This document shows, piece by piece, positions 1 to 8,907 of a stretch of 64,000 nucleotides of DNA. How positions within the stretch are numbered: the stretch's first letter is position 1; the number at the start of each line of letters is the position of its first letter. The stretch lies in contig NZ_JAPEVI010000003.1 in NCBI RefSeq assembly GCF_026240905.1, positions 2,852,001-2,916,000 of the forward strand, written 5' to 3'. A program made the translations under genes and the position numbers. This DNA comes from Roseibium salinum. Its GTDB lineage: Bacteria; Pseudomonadota; Alphaproteobacteria; Rhizobiales; Stappiaceae. Below the pieces are notes generated by a model. It searched no databases. It saw nothing but the letters and a program-made list of their open reading frames with translations, and was not told the DNA's origin.

Positions 1-95
1 AGCCGAATCTGGTGCATGCTGCCTAGCATCGGGGTGTGTTGAGAGCCAGGATACGCTCACACCGCCCCGGCCCTAGCGACGCACGAGGTTCCAAG

Positions 96-1205
96 GTGAC
101 CAAGCGCAGACAAGCGGTGCATGCCGCCGCGCCGAGAGACCGGAAACACGCCTTTGCCGGACTGGCCGGACTGTTCGCGGCCATCGTGATGACCGTGGAC
201 GCCGGAGCGGTCACCCCCATTCCCGACACCAAGCCGGAAACGGTGGAGGCGACTTCCAGCGATGGTGCCCGACCGGGCGCCGAATTGGCGGCCGGCATTC
301 CCGTTCCGGTGAAAAAACGTGCCGTCCCGGAAGGCTATGACGCCCCCCAGGCCAATCTGGTGCTTCGCTCGGACCGTCCTGCCAAGGATTATTTCGGCGC
401 CGCAGACGGCCCCGCGCCGCTCAAGGCCCGCGCGATCGGCTCCTATGCCAAGGGATGCCTCGCCGGGGGGTCGGTCCTGCCGCCGGACGGGCCGACCTGG
501 CAGGCAATGCGTCTTTCCCGGAATCGCAACTGGGGCCACCCGGCCCTGATCGACTATCTGAAGGATCTTGCCGCCGACGCCCCAAAGGCGGGCTGGAACG
601 GGCTGCTTGTCGGCGACCTGGCGCAACCGCGCGGCGGCCCGATGACCTCCGGACATGCCAGTCACCAGATCGGTCTCGATGCCGATATCTGGCTGACCGA
701 AATGCCCAACCGGCGGCTGACACCAGAAGAGCGCGAGGAGATTTCGGCGATCTCCATGCTGAAGGGCCCCCTGGACGTGAAAGGTGCCGACCGGCGGGTC
801 GATCCGGCCAAGTGGACGGACACCCACGCACGGCTGATCCGCCATGCGGCGTCGGACAACCGCGTTGCGCGGATCTTCGTCAGTCCGACGATCAAGAAGG
901 CCCTGTGCGAATTCGAAACCGGCCGGGACAGGGAGTGGCTGCGCAAGGTCCGTCCCTGGTGGGGCCACCACTACCATTTCCATGTCCGGCTTTCCTGTCC
1001 GCCCGGCAGCACCGGCTGCAAGGACCAGAACCCGCCCCCGCCGGGGGACGGCTGCGGGGCGCACCTAACCTATTGGCTTTCCGACGAACCCTGGGTGCCC
1101 AAGGAGCCGCGCAAGCCGGGCGAAAAGCCCAAGGTCGTCAAGAAACGCCCGATGGCGTTGGCAGCTCTACCGCAAGACTGCAGGACGGTTCTGACCGCCA
1201 ACTGA
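96..1205 (+). CDS. mepA: Penicillin-insensitive murein endopeptidase (MepA, peptidase M74)
   Basis: Periplasmic metallo-endopeptidase that cuts D-alanyl-meso-diaminopimelate cross-links in peptidoglycan. A hydrophobic stretch after a basic N-terminus (about residues 18-38, ending in DAGA) looks like a signal peptide. The family signature is seen as SGHASHQIGLDADIW around residue 185, which supplies the zinc-binding His and Asp, and as WWGHHYHFHVRLSC around residue 288, the C-terminal His ligands. The length (369 aa) is a little above the E. coli enzyme because of a proline/lysine-rich tail. I chose GTG at 96 because GAGG lies seven bases upstream; the frame stays open further upstream to another GTG at 36. 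The neighbours are unrelated, so it is probably transcribed alone. Function is secure, start codon less so. Confidence 0.9.
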   Translation: MTKRRQAVHAAAPRDRKHAFAGLAGLFAAIVMTVDAGAVTPIPDTKPETVEATSSDGARPGAELAAGIPVPVKKRAVPEGYDAPQANLVLRSDRPAKDYFGAADGPAPLKARAIGSYAKGCLAGGSVLPPDGPTWQAMRLSRNRNWGHPALIDYLKDLAADAPKAGWNGLLVGDLAQPRGGPMTSGHASHQIGLDADIWLTEMPNRRLTPEEREEISAISMLKGPLDVKGADRRVDPAKWTDTHARLIRHAASDNRVARIFVSPTIKKALCEFETGRDREWLRKVRPWWGHHYHFHVRLSCPPGSTGCKDQNPPPPGDGCGAHLTYWLSDEPWVPKEPRKPGEKPKVVKKRPMALAALPQDCRTVLTAN

Positions 1206-1401
1206 CTGGACGCGGCATGGCGTCCCTGCGTGGCCGGCGTTTTCGCTGTGACTGTGATCACTTCTGCAATCGTGTCATTTCGCTCAAATTCCGCTCCGGA
1301 CTTCCTGATTGGATCGAGCCGGGGGGCGACGATCAGGATGTCCAGGCCCCTCACGGCGGTTCGTGGGGGCTCCCATTCAATTGAGCGAACTGGATACACC
1401 G

Positions 1402-2358
1402 ATGACCACGTCACGAAAAACACTCCCCCACCAGTCGGACCGAATGTTCCTGACCGATGGCGGCATGGAAACCAGCCTGATTTTCCTGGAGGGCCTCGAC
1501 CTGCCGCATTTTGCCTCCTTCACGCTTTTGCGTTCGCAGTACGGCCGGGACCGGATCAAGGACTACTACCGGCCCTACGCCGAGACCGCGGTTGCAAGCA
1601 GATCGGGTTTCATTCTCGAAAGCCCGACATGGCGGGCCAACCCGGATTGGGCCGAAAGGCTCGGCTATTCCGCCATCGCGCTGGACGCCGCCAACAGGAC
1701 TGCGATCGAGATTCTGCAGGAACTGGCCCGCGACTATCAGACGCCGGCAAGTCCGTTTGTCATCAGCGGCTGCATCGGTCCGTGCGGTGACGGTTATGCC
1801 GTCAGCGACCTCATGAGCACCGAAGACGCCTGCGACTATCATCGGCGCCAGATCGAGGTCTTTTCCGAAAGCGGCGCCGATTGCGTTTCGGCAATCACGA
1901 TGACCAACATTCCCGAAGCGGCGGGCATTGCACGTGCTGCGAAAGCAATCGGGATACCGTGCGTCATTTCCTTCACGGTCGAGACCGACGGCCGTCTTCC
2001 GTCCGGCGACACACTTGGTGACGCGATCAAGGCCGTGGATGGCGCAAGCGCAGGCTCCGTCGCCTATTACATGATCAATTGCGCCCACCCGGCCCATTTT
2101 GCCGAAGTCCTCGAGCAGGGCGGAGAATGGGTCAAGCGTATCTGCGGCATCCGCGCGAACGCTTCGCAATTGAGCCACGCGGAACTGGATGCGGCCGAGG
2201 AACTGGACATCGGCGATCCGCAGGACCTGGCGAGGCGCTACAGCGCAATCCTCGACCATATGCCCTGGGTTCGCGTCGTGGGCGGCTGCTGCGGCACGGA
2301 TCACAGGCACATTTCGGCGATCTCCACCGCCTGCTGCGGTCACGAAGCTGCCGCCTGA
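1402..2358 (+). CDS. Homocysteine S-methyltransferase family protein
   Basis: A 318-aa zinc-dependent methyltransferase of the MmuM/BHMT type, expected in the cytoplasm and transferring a methyl group to homocysteine (or a related thiol) to make methionine. N-terminal LTDGGMETSL matches the family's glycine-rich opening. The zinc ligands are seen as a Cys in MINCAHP and the Cys pair of GGCCGTDHRHI near the C-terminus. The methyl donor (S-methylmethionine or another) cannot be read from sequence. The frame is open further upstream, but ATG 1402 gives the canonical N-terminus. About 200 bp separate it from mepA, with no recognisable riboswitch. It converges on the acetyltransferase at 2423, with a shared hairpin terminator between them. 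Confidence 0.88.
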   Translation: MTTSRKTLPHQSDRMFLTDGGMETSLIFLEGLDLPHFASFTLLRSQYGRDRIKDYYRPYAETAVASRSGFILESPTWRANPDWAERLGYSAIALDAANRTAIEILQELARDYQTPASPFVISGCIGPCGDGYAVSDLMSTEDACDYHRRQIEVFSESGADCVSAITMTNIPEAAGIARAAKAIGIPCVISFTVETDGRLPSGDTLGDAIKAVDGASAGSVAYYMINCAHPAHFAEVLEQGGEWVKRICGIRANASQLSHAELDAAEELDIGDPQDLARRYSAILDHMPWVRVVGGCCGTDHRHISAISTACCGHEAAA

Positions 2359-2381
2359 CGGCGCCCGTTGCCGCGATCCCT

Positions 2382-2416
2382 TCAGGTCTTTTGCCGACGT
2401 CCGGCAGAAGACCTGA
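2382..2416. terminator. Bidirectional hairpin terminator between convergent genes
   Basis: A 15-bp stem (2382-2396 with 2402-2416, one G-U pair) closes a 5-base loop in the 64-bp gap between the convergent homocysteine methyltransferase and acetyltransferase genes. The U-tract is poor, so efficiency is uncertain, but position and stem strength fit a shared terminator. Confidence 0.7.
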
Positions 2417-2422
2417 CGGGCC

Positions 2423-2938
2423 CTACCGCTCGGGTGCCGGCGCGGACTGGAGGACCTTCGTCATCAGGACCAGATCCAGCCAACGGCCGAATTTCGTGCC
2501 TATTTCCGGCATCCGGCCGATCACCTCGAAGCCGTGCTTTTCATGCAGGGCAATCGAAGCGGCATTTTCGCCGTCGATGACGCTGACAAGAACGTGGACG
2601 CCGTTGGCGGCGGCGGCTTCCACCAGCCGCTTCAGCAGTCCGTTGCCGATGCCCTGCCGCTGCATGTTCGGATCGACATAGACCGAGTGCTCGGCGGTCA
2701 GCCGGTAACCTTCCTTTGCACGGAACGGGCCATAACTTGCAAAGCCGACAACCTCGTCTTCGCCATCGCACGCAACCAGGACCGGCAGCCCCTGCTTCTT
2801 CCGGCTCTCGAACCAGGTGAGCCGGTCATCAAGGGTTTCTTCCCTGGTCGTCCAGGCGGCGGTCGTCTCGCGCACGGCCAGGTTATAAAGCGCCAGTATG
2901 GCCGGAATGTCGCGGGGTTCTGCGTCGCGGATCTTCAT
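2423..2938 (-). CDS. GNAT N-acetyltransferase, phosphinothricin/methionine-sulfoximine type
   Basis: A 171-aa single-domain GNAT enzyme that moves acetyl from acetyl-CoA to a small amine. The N-terminus MKIRDAEPRDIPAILALYN and the pattern around ETTAAWTT match the PAT/Bar/YncA subgroup, which acetylates phosphinothricin, methionine sulfoximine or methionine sulfone. The acetyl-CoA loop is seen as QRQGIGNGLLKRL around residue 95, followed by LHEKHGFEVIGRM, the usual C-terminal GNAT motif. Full length. It stands alone, convergent with the upstream gene and divergent from lepA. The natural substrate is unknown; in this subgroup it is often a metabolic by-product. Confidence 0.85.
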   Translation of the reverse strand: MKIRDAEPRDIPAILALYNLAVRETTAAWTTREETLDDRLTWFESRKKQGLPVLVACDGEDEVVGFASYGPFRAKEGYRLTAEHSVYVDPNMQRQGIGNGLLKRLVEAAAANGVHVLVSVIDGENAASIALHEKHGFEVIGRMPEIGTKFGRWLDLVLMTKVLQSAPAPER

Positions 2939-3142
2939 AACTCGTCTCTTGGCAGCGGCGTGTCGGTGTGGTGCGACCTATCGCTAGCACAGGCGCCGGC
3001 ACGCTTCGAGAGTTTTAAGCCGTTTCAACCAACCGGCTTTTTCCGGTCCGGCGTCACTTCCACGCGAAAAAACCACCTGAATTCCGCCGCGTGCGCGCGC
3101 AATGGTCTAGGCGAAATCGAAATGCGGTGGTAAACGGGCGCC

Positions 3143-4948
3143 ATGACGACGAAGACGCTTTCCAACATCCGAAATTTTTCCATTGTTGCCCATATCGATC
3201 ACGGCAAGTCGACCCTGGCTGACCGGCTGATCCAGATGACCGGCACGCTGACCGATCGTGAGATGACCGAGCAGGTTCTCGATAGCATGGATATCGAGCG
3301 CGAGCGGGGCATCACGATCAAGGCGCAGACCGTGCGGCTGATCTACAATGCCAAGGATGGCAACCAGTACAGGCTGAACCTGATCGACACGCCGGGCCAT
3401 GTCGACTTTGCCTATGAGGTCTCCCGCTCGCTGGCGGCCTGTGAAGGCTCGCTGCTGGTGGTCGATGCCTCGCAAGGGGTGGAAGCCCAGACGCTTGCCA
3501 ATGTCTATCAGGCCATCGACAACGACCATGAGATCGTCACGGTCCTCAACAAGATCGACCTGCCCGCGGCTGAACCGGACCGCATCAGGGAACAGATCGA
3601 AGACGTCATCGGCATCGACGCCTCCGACGCCTGCCTGATTTCGGCAAAGACCGGCCTCGGCATCGAAGACGTGCTGGAAGCGATCGTCCGCAAGCTGCCT
3701 GCCCCTGAAGGCGACCCGGATGCCACGCTGAAGGCGATGCTCGTCGACAGCTGGTACGACACCTATCTCGGCGTCATGGTTCTGGTGCGCATCATCGACG
3801 GCTCGCTGAAGAAGGGCCAGCGGATCAAGATGATGGGTACCGGCGCGGTCTACGATGTCGACAGGGTCGGCGTCATGACCCCGAAGTTCCTTCTGGTGGA
3901 CGAACTGAAGGCCGGCGAAATCGGCGTGTTCACCGGCTCGATCAAGGAGGTTGCCGACACACGCGTCGGCGATACCATCACGCTGGAGAAAAAGCCCTGT
4001 GCCAAGGCGCTGCCGGGCTTCAAGCCCGCCCAGCCGGTGGTGTTCTGCGGCCTGTTCCCCGTCGATGCCAATGATTTTGAAGACCTGCGCACGGCCATGG
4101 GCAAGCTGCGCCTGAACGACGCCAGCTTCTCCTACGAGATGGAGACTTCCGCGGCGCTCGGTTTCGGCTTCCGCTGCGGTTTCCTGGGGCTCCTGCACCT
4201 GGAAATCGTCCAGGAGCGCCTGTCGCGCGAATTCGATCTGGACCTGATCGCAACCGCGCCGTCCGTGGTCTACCAGTTGAGCCTGACCGACGGGTCGGAA
4301 GCGGAGCTCCACAATCCGGCCGACCTGCCGGACGTGGTCAAGATCTCCGAAATCCGCGAGCCGTGGATCCGGGCAACCATCATGACGCCGGACGAGTATC
4401 TCGGCGGTATCCTGAAGCTGTGCCAGGAACGGCGCGGCATTCAGGTCGATCTTTCCTATGTCGGCTCGCGCGCCATGCTTGCCTATGACCTGCCGCTCAA
4501 CGAAGTGGTCTTCGACTTCTACGACCGGCTGAAATCCATCTCCAGGGGCTATGCCTCCTTCGACTACCAGCTGTCCGACTACCGGGCGGGCGACCTCGTC
4601 AAGATGTCGATCCTGGTGAACGAAGAGCCGGTGGATGCCCTCTCGGTCCTGGTTCACCGCAGCCAGGCGGAACGGCGCGGCCGCGCCATGTGCGAGAAGC
4701 TGAAAGAGCTGATCCCGCGGCACATGTTCAAGATCCCGATCCAGGCGGCCATCGGCGCCCGGGTGATCGCCCGCGAGACCATCTCGGCGCTGCGCAAGGA
4801 CGTGACCGCGAAATGCTACGGCGGCGACGCCACCCGCAAGCGCAAGCTTCTGGAAAAGCAGAAGGCCGGCAAGAAGAAGATGCGCCAGTTCGGCAAGGTC
4901 GAAATCCCGCAGGAAGCCTTCATTCAGGCCCTGAAAATGGATGAGTGA
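3143..4948 (+). CDS. lepA: Elongation factor 4 (LepA), ribosomal back-translocase GTPase
   Basis: Translational GTPase that binds the ribosome and affects elongation and initiation under stress. The domains are in the standard order. The GTPase domain carries the P-loop AHIDHGKST (residues 16-24), switch [10 protein letters not shown] and NKID. Domains II and III/V follow, with [15 protein letters not shown]. The lysine-rich LepA-specific C-terminal domain includes [18 protein letters not shown]. The length of 601 aa is typical. The start at ATG 3143 is fixed by the conserved N-terminus. It is followed by a 250-bp intergenic stretch with two hairpins. Confidence 0.98.
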   Translation: MTTKTLSNIRNFSIVAHIDHGKSTLADRLIQMTGTLTDREMTEQVLDSMDIERERGITIKAQTVRLIYNAKDGNQYRLNLIDTPGHVDFAYEVSRSLAACEGSLLVVDASQGVEAQTLANVYQAIDNDHEIVTVLNKIDLPAAEPDRIREQIEDVIGIDASDACLISAKTGLGIEDVLEAIVRKLPAPEGDPDATLKAMLVDSWYDTYLGVMVLVRIIDGSLKKGQRIKMMGTGAVYDVDRVGVMTPKFLLVDELKAGEIGVFTGSIKEVADTRVGDTITLEKKPCAKALPGFKPAQPVVFCGLFPVDANDFEDLRTAMGKLRLNDASFSYEMETSAALGFGFRCGFLGLLHLEIVQERLSREFDLDLIATAPSVVYQLSLTDGSEAELHNPADLPDVVKISEIREPWIRATIMTPDEYLGGILKLCQERRGIQVDLSYVGSRAMLAYDLPLNEVVFDFYDRLKSISRGYASFDYQLSDYRAGDLVKMSILVNEEPVDALSVLVHRSQAERRGRAMCEKLKELIPRHMFKIPIQAAIGARVIARETISALRKDVTAKCYGGDATRKRKLLEKQKAGKKKMRQFGKVEIPQEAFIQALKMDE

Positions 4949-4974
4949 GAAACCGGTTGGCGCAGAGCGCCAAG

Positions 4975-4998
4975 CCAAAGATCCGGCGAGATCTTTGG
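4975..4998. terminator. Hairpin after lepA (candidate terminator)
   Basis: A perfect 9-bp inverted repeat (CCAAAGATC at 4975-4983, GATCTTTGG at 4990-4998) with a 6-base loop starts 27 bases after the lepA stop. There is no clear U-tract, so it may be an RNA-processing or stability structure instead. Confidence 0.45.
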
Positions 4999-5064
4999 CA
5001 GGTTTCGAACGGGCGGGAGCTGCTTCAGCAGCGGGCCCCGCCCCGGCGGTCACACTCGGCGTGA

Positions 5065-5089
5065 TCAATTGATCCGGTGGATCAATTGA
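5065..5089. repeat. Perfect palindrome in the lepA-yjdM gap
   Basis: An 11-bp perfect inverted repeat (TCAATTGATCC, GGT loop, GGATCAATTGA) lies about 110 bases before the next start codon. It could be a small intergenic repeat or an operator. Confidence 0.5.
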
Positions 5090-5197
5090 AGGAGCGAACG
5101 CCCATGAGAGTAAGGTGCAAAGCACCGTCGAAGGGGCAGGCAGCAACTTTCGTTGATTCTCCAGCGCTTCGGGGCGCCTGCAAGGAAGGTAACGTAT

Positions 5198-5782
5198 ATG
5201 AGCGTTGAACAGGACGTGCGCGGCCGCGCGGGAAATGCTTGCGAATGCTGCGGTTCCACCCAGTCGCTTGCCGTGCTCGATGTCGGCCCGGCGGCAGACG
5301 GCACGGCCGACGCGAAAATCCTCGCCTGCTCCGTATGCGCGGACCAGATTACCGGCGCGGCGGAGATGGATCCGAACCACTGGCACTGCCTCAACGACGC
5401 CGCCTGGAGCCAGGTCCCGGCCGTTCAGGTCACCGCCTACCGCCTGCTGGCAAGGATGCCGGACGAAAGCTGGGCGCGCGAACTTCTGGACATGCTCTAT
5501 CTGGAAGACGAGGTTCTCGCCTGGGCGAAGGCGGGTGTCGACAATTCCGAAACGGGCGAGGATGCCAGTGCGCTCCACAAGGACACCCATGGCGCAATTC
5601 TCAAGTCCGGCGACACGGTTACGCTGATCAAGGACCTGAAGGTCAAAGGGGCCAGTTTCACCGCCAAGCGCGGAACGGCCGTGCGCAATATCAGCCTTGT
5701 CGCCGACAACCCGGCGCAGATCGAGGGCCGCGTGAACGACCAGCGGATCGTGATCCTGACGGAGTTCGTCAAGAAGTCCTGA
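5198..5782 (+). CDS. yjdM: YjdM/PhnA-like zinc-ribbon protein
   Basis: A 194-aa protein of the family long misnamed PhnA (alkylphosphonate utilisation operon protein); its biochemical role is not established. The N-terminal zinc ribbon is seen as CECCGS (Cys at about 14-17) and CSVC further on. The C-terminal PhnA domain, an SH3-like fold, covers about residues 125-194 with SGDTVTLIKDLKVKG. The central region is an insertion found in the longer members of the family. ATG 5198 was chosen over an upstream start because AAGGAAGG lies about eight bases ahead. It is a single gene, with no phosphonate genes nearby. Confidence 0.82.
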   Translation: MSVEQDVRGRAGNACECCGSTQSLAVLDVGPAADGTADAKILACSVCADQITGAAEMDPNHWHCLNDAAWSQVPAVQVTAYRLLARMPDESWARELLDMLYLEDEVLAWAKAGVDNSETGEDASALHKDTHGAILKSGDTVTLIKDLKVKGASFTAKRGTAVRNISLVADNPAQIEGRVNDQRIVILTEFVKKS

Positions 5783-5909
5783 CCGGTCGGACGGGGTAGC
5801 CGAGCCGTTGGCCGCGTTGGCAGGACGCCTATCGAGACAAGCGTGACACGGCTACGGCACTCATCCGCGTTTCATTGGATCAAGCTTGAGATGATCGCGG
5901 TGCAGCGTG

Positions 5910-6749
5910 TCAGCAATTCCGCTGGAACGCTTCCAGTATCGCCGATCCGACAGCGCTCCTTTCCCGGGTAAATAACACCATTCGGGTCTTGGGCAGGCCG
6001 GGCAGCTGGTAGAGACTGCCGACATCCCGACAGTCCTGCGGCATGTTGCGCCTGTCAAGGCAGGCGATCCCGAGCCCGGCGGACACAGCGGCCTGGACGG
6101 CGCTGACGCCCGTACCGGTGAACGCGTCCTCGTATTCGATCCCGGCGTCCTTCAGCGCGCCGGTCGCAAGTCGTCTCAAAGCGCAACTGTGGGCCAGTGC
6201 GACCAGGGGAAGCGATCTGCCTGTCGCCCAGGCAAAGCTTCTGGAAGCCGCCCAGACAAGCGTATCCTCGAATGCGGTCTGCCCGGGCACGTCGACATCT
6301 TCCCCGCGAACCATAACGGCCCCGAAGAGACCGGCCTTGAAATCGCGGTAAAGTTCGTCGGAAAGACCGACAGACACATGCAGCCGGTGCTCCGGGAGCC
6401 TTCGTGTAAGCTCGGCGATGATCTCGGGAAGCTTGATGCCGGCGGCATGATCGCTGATGCCCAGATGCAGGCGCTGGCGGGCGTCCGCCCCGGTGGCCCT
6501 CATTGCCACCCGGTCGTGAAGGTCGATCAGATTGCGGGCATCGGTCAGAAAGCGCGCGCCCAGATTTGTCAGTCGCACGGAGCGCGGCGAACGGCTCAGC
6601 AAGGCTCCGCCGAGCCGGTCTTCCAGTTTCCTGATCTTCAGGCTGATGGCCGACTGGCTCGCGCCGAGCATCTGTCCGGCCCTGGTGAAGCTGCTGGTCT
6701 CGGCAACGTGGACGAAGGCACGCAGGAGATCCATGTCGAGGTTACTCAT
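5910..6749 (-). CDS. LysR-family transcriptional regulator, divergent from a tautomerase gene
   Basis: A 279-aa LysR regulator. The N-terminal helix-turn-helix spans about residues 1-60, with SFTRAGQMLGASQSAISLKI as recognition region. A linker helix and a periplasmic-binding-protein-like effector domain follow (about 90-279). It is transcribed divergently from the tautomerase gene at 6858, and the 108-bp gap carries a perfect palindrome near its own start. The usual LysR arrangement (self-repression plus effector-dependent control of the divergent gene) is therefore likely. The ligand is unknown. Confidence 0.9.
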   Translation of the reverse strand: MSNLDMDLLRAFVHVAETSSFTRAGQMLGASQSAISLKIRKLEDRLGGALLSRSPRSVRLTNLGARFLTDARNLIDLHDRVAMRATGADARQRLHLGISDHAAGIKLPEIIAELTRRLPEHRLHVSVGLSDELYRDFKAGLFGAVMVRGEDVDVPGQTAFEDTLVWAASRSFAWATGRSLPLVALAHSCALRRLATGALKDAGIEYEDAFTGTGVSAVQAAVSAGLGIACLDRRNMPQDCRDVGSLYQLPGLPKTRMVLFTRERSAVGSAILEAFQRNC

Positions 6750-6761
6750 TTATCTATTATG

Positions 6762-6779
6762 ATTTCAAATTTTTGAAAT
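6762..6779. promoter_or_regulatory. Candidate LysR operator palindrome
   Basis: ATTTCAAA (6762-6769) and TTTGAAAT (6772-6779) form a perfect 8-bp inverted repeat with a 2-base spacer, beginning 13 bases upstream of the LysR start codon. It includes the T-N11-A pattern that LysR proteins favour and sits in AT-rich DNA, as expected for the divergent promoter region. Confidence 0.6.
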
Positions 6780-6857
6780 ATCAAAGATTTGTTTTTCTAA
6801 TCTTCGCTTGCCGGCTACCGTGCTTTCACCACCATCGCTTTCAATCGGGAGGAAGAC

Positions 6858-7262
6858 ATGCCGTTGACACACGTATCGCTCATCAAGGGCTCCAAAACCG
6901 CAGCGCAGAAGTCCGTCATTCTGGACGAGATCTATCGTGCCATGCGGGAGACATTCGACGTGCCTGAAGACGACAAATTCATGAGGATCACGGAACACGC
7001 TCCGGAAGACCTGGTTTTTGGCCGCCACTACATGGGAATCAGGCGGTCCGACGATCTCATCATCATTCAGCTGACCGTCAGCGATACGCGAACGACAGAG
7101 AAGAAAAAGGCTCTGTTTGCGCGGATAGCGGAGAAGCTGGTGCAGAAAGCCGGTGTCCGACCGGAGGATGTCTTCATCAACCTGGTCGAGACCAAGGCGG
7201 AGAACTGGTCATTCGGCAACGGCATTGCGCAATATGCCGAAAGGCAACCGGCGGCGGTCTGA
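6858..7262 (+). CDS. Tautomerase-superfamily protein
   Basis: A 134-aa member of the 4-oxalocrotonate tautomerase/MIF superfamily, of the two-lobed Tautomerase_2 kind. The chain starts Met-Pro-Leu-Thr, so removal of Met would expose the catalytic N-terminal proline. AGVRPEDVFINLVETKAENW resembles the C-terminal lobe of this family. Such enzymes isomerise or dehalogenate small keto acids or unsaturated acids; the substrate is not evident here. GGAGGAAGAC just upstream of ATG 6858 is a strong ribosome-binding site. It is paired with the divergent LysR gene and ends just before a strong terminator. Confidence 0.85.
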   Translation: MPLTHVSLIKGSKTAAQKSVILDEIYRAMRETFDVPEDDKFMRITEHAPEDLVFGRHYMGIRRSDDLIIIQLTVSDTRTTEKKKALFARIAEKLVQKAGVRPEDVFINLVETKAENWSFGNGIAQYAERQPAAV

Positions 7263-7303
7263 CGACGGCACACGCCCCAACGACGGAAACGCGAGCCAAA
7301 CAG

Positions 7304-7340
7304 AAACGGCGCCGGGCTTGCCGCCCTGGCGCCGTTTTCT
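7304..7340 (+). terminator. Rho-independent terminator of the tautomerase gene
   Basis: A 10-bp perfect stem (7304-7313 with 7328-7337) continues inward as GGGC/GCCC around a 5-base loop, with one bulged T. It ends in TTTTCT, about 40 bases after the stop codon. Classic intrinsic terminator geometry. Confidence 0.85.
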
Positions 7341-7426
7341 GATTGTGTCTTGGGTCCGATCGGCCGGATCGCTTCGGACGATCGATCAGCAGGTCTCGGG
7401 ACCGGTCCTTCAACCGCCGGGTCCGA

Positions 7427-7597
7427 TCAGCGCCGGTTGAACGGCAGATCGGCCAGTTCCCTTTGGCTCATGCGCATGATGGCCGGGTGGGACAGCGGGT
7501 CGGTCCGGTCGGAGCCGGGGGCCGGCCTTGCTCTGAGTTGGCGGCGTACAAACAGTTTCAACATGATTTTCATTTTCCTTTTTATTGCTTTATCCAT
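7427..7597 (-). CDS. Small basic protein, DUF1127-like
   Basis: A 56-aa reading frame on the minus strand, very rich in Arg/Lys at the N-terminus, with the C-terminal motif MSQRELADLPFNRR. That ending resembles the RELxDLGLsR tail of DUF1127 proteins, which are small, often stress- or RNA-related proteins of alphaproteobacteria. AAGAGGG lies about seven bases upstream of the ATG at 7597. The gene is divergent from the GcvA-like regulator at 7698, a pairing that suggests control by it. It is easy to miss because of its length and because a longer but implausible frame overlaps it on the other strand. Confidence 0.6.
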   Translation of the reverse strand: MDKAIKRKMKIMLKLFVRRQLRARPAPGSDRTDPLSHPAIMRMSQRELADLPFNRR

Positions 7598-7697
7598 GGC
7601 CAAATCCCTCTTTTGAATTTAGCTTGGCTTCACATATAACCGGCCGTTCTCAATATAAAAATCGACTTCTTCTGCTATTCGATTTAGCTTTCCTATA

Positions 7698-8615
7698 ATG
7701 AAAAATCTGAACCGCATTCATCTGTCCGGCCTGAGGGCCGTTGAATCCGTCGCCCGGCTCGGGTCGATCAAGGCGGCTGCCGAAGAGCTCGGCGTAACGG
7801 TCGGCGCCGTCAGTCAGCAGGTGCAGAAAACCGAAGCCCAACTCGGCGTTCAGCTGTTCGAGCGGCGGAACCGGATGCTGCTGCCGACGGCGCATGTGCT
7901 GGCCATGCAGCCGCACCTGACGTCGGCCATGTCCTCGCTGTCAACGGCAATTGCCACCACGCAGCGCGGCCGGGAGGATTCCCTGACGATCTCGGTCGCG
8001 CCCGTCTTCGCCGGCAAGTGGCTGGTCTGGCACCTGAAGCACTTCAACAAGGCCCATCCCGGCATCCGGGTGCGGGTCGAGGCGACCGTCGAGCTGGTCG
8101 ATCCGGACACCAGCGATGTGGATCTGTGCATCCGCGTCGGACGCGGCCCCTATCCGGGGGTCAATGCGGAAATGCTGCTCCGCCAGCGGGTGTTTCCGGT
8201 CTGCAGCCCGGCGCTGGCCGGGCAGATCATAAAGCCGGAGGACATCGGCAAGCTGCCTATCATCCGCGATCCCGGTCAGATGTTTTCCTGGAAGACCTGG
8301 CTGGATCTTTTCGGGCTCGACGAAACCATCCTGCAGGACGGCCCGACCTTTTCCGACGGCTCGCTCTGCCTTGATGCGGCGATCGCCGGTCAGGGTGTCT
8401 TCCTCGCCTGGGAAACGCTTGCCGTCTATGCGGTCAATTCCGGCCAGGTCGTCGCTCCCTTCCCGCAACGGCCCGCAACGGGGATGGCCTACTGGCTGAT
8501 CGGCGGCCGGAATGCGCCCCGGACAAGGGCCAAACAGGCATTCAGCGACTGGCTGAAGCAGGAACTGCCGGAGTCGATCGGCAGGCCCAAGGGAGCCGAT
8601 GCGGTTTCGGCCTGA
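7698..8615 (+). CDS. LysR-family regulator, GcvA-like
   Basis: A 305-aa LysR regulator of the GcvA/AmpR subgroup. The winged helix-turn-helix is at about residues 8-67 (GSIKAAAEELGVTVGAVSQQ). The effector domain starts near residue 95 with LTISVAPVFAGKWLVWHL, a signature of this subgroup, and contains DVDLCIRVGRG. It is divergent from the small DUF1127-like gene, with about 100 bp between start codons. The C-terminus is followed by a MITE-like repeat. The true target is not certain, and no glycine-cleavage genes are in the window. Confidence 0.88.
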   Translation: MKNLNRIHLSGLRAVESVARLGSIKAAAEELGVTVGAVSQQVQKTEAQLGVQLFERRNRMLLPTAHVLAMQPHLTSAMSSLSTAIATTQRGREDSLTISVAPVFAGKWLVWHLKHFNKAHPGIRVRVEATVELVDPDTSDVDLCIRVGRGPYPGVNAEMLLRQRVFPVCSPALAGQIIKPEDIGKLPIIRDPGQMFSWKTWLDLFGLDETILQDGPTFSDGSLCLDAAIAGQGVFLAWETLAVYAVNSGQVVAPFPQRPATGMAYWLIGGRNAPRTRAKQAFSDWLKQELPESIGRPKGADAVSA

Positions 8616-8639
8616 AGGCGAACCTGCGGTTTTTTCGGC

Positions 8640-8907
8640 CTAGGGTGCGGATCCCTAAATGAGGACGAAATGGCATGAGAAATGGCGAAACGCCGTTAGG
8701 AAGGGTGCGCAGAGCGGGCTGTGTGCCCGGTCAAGCGCGCTGACGAAGCGGTGAAGCCATTTTCATGTCCTTCGGATTTGACCGGATTGCGCCTCCTCTA
8801 CGTCGCGGAAGGCTTGAAAATGAACCACATTTCCTGCGCTTCCGCTTCTTGAGGACGCGCAATCCGCCTCAAACCATTTCATCCTCATTTATGGGTCCAC
8901 ACCCTAG
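8640..8907. mobile_element. MITE-like foldback element with TA-flanked terminal repeats
   Basis: A 268-bp non-coding element. The outer arms (8640-8673 and 8874-8907) match as inverted repeats over about 34 bases with four mismatches. A second pair of inverted arms lies inside (about 8784-8813 and 8838-8865). Both ends read CTAGGGTG, so the repeat GGGTG...CACCC is bordered by TA on each side, as expected for TA-targeting (IS630/mariner-type) elements. No open frame inside looks real. The right arm overlaps the stop codon of the brkB-like gene. Confidence 0.65.

Noticed and set aside
7350..7616. Plus-strand frame of 88 codons before the GcvA-like gene
   Set aside because: It overlaps the better supported small minus-strand gene and has no ribosome-binding site or recognisable protein features.
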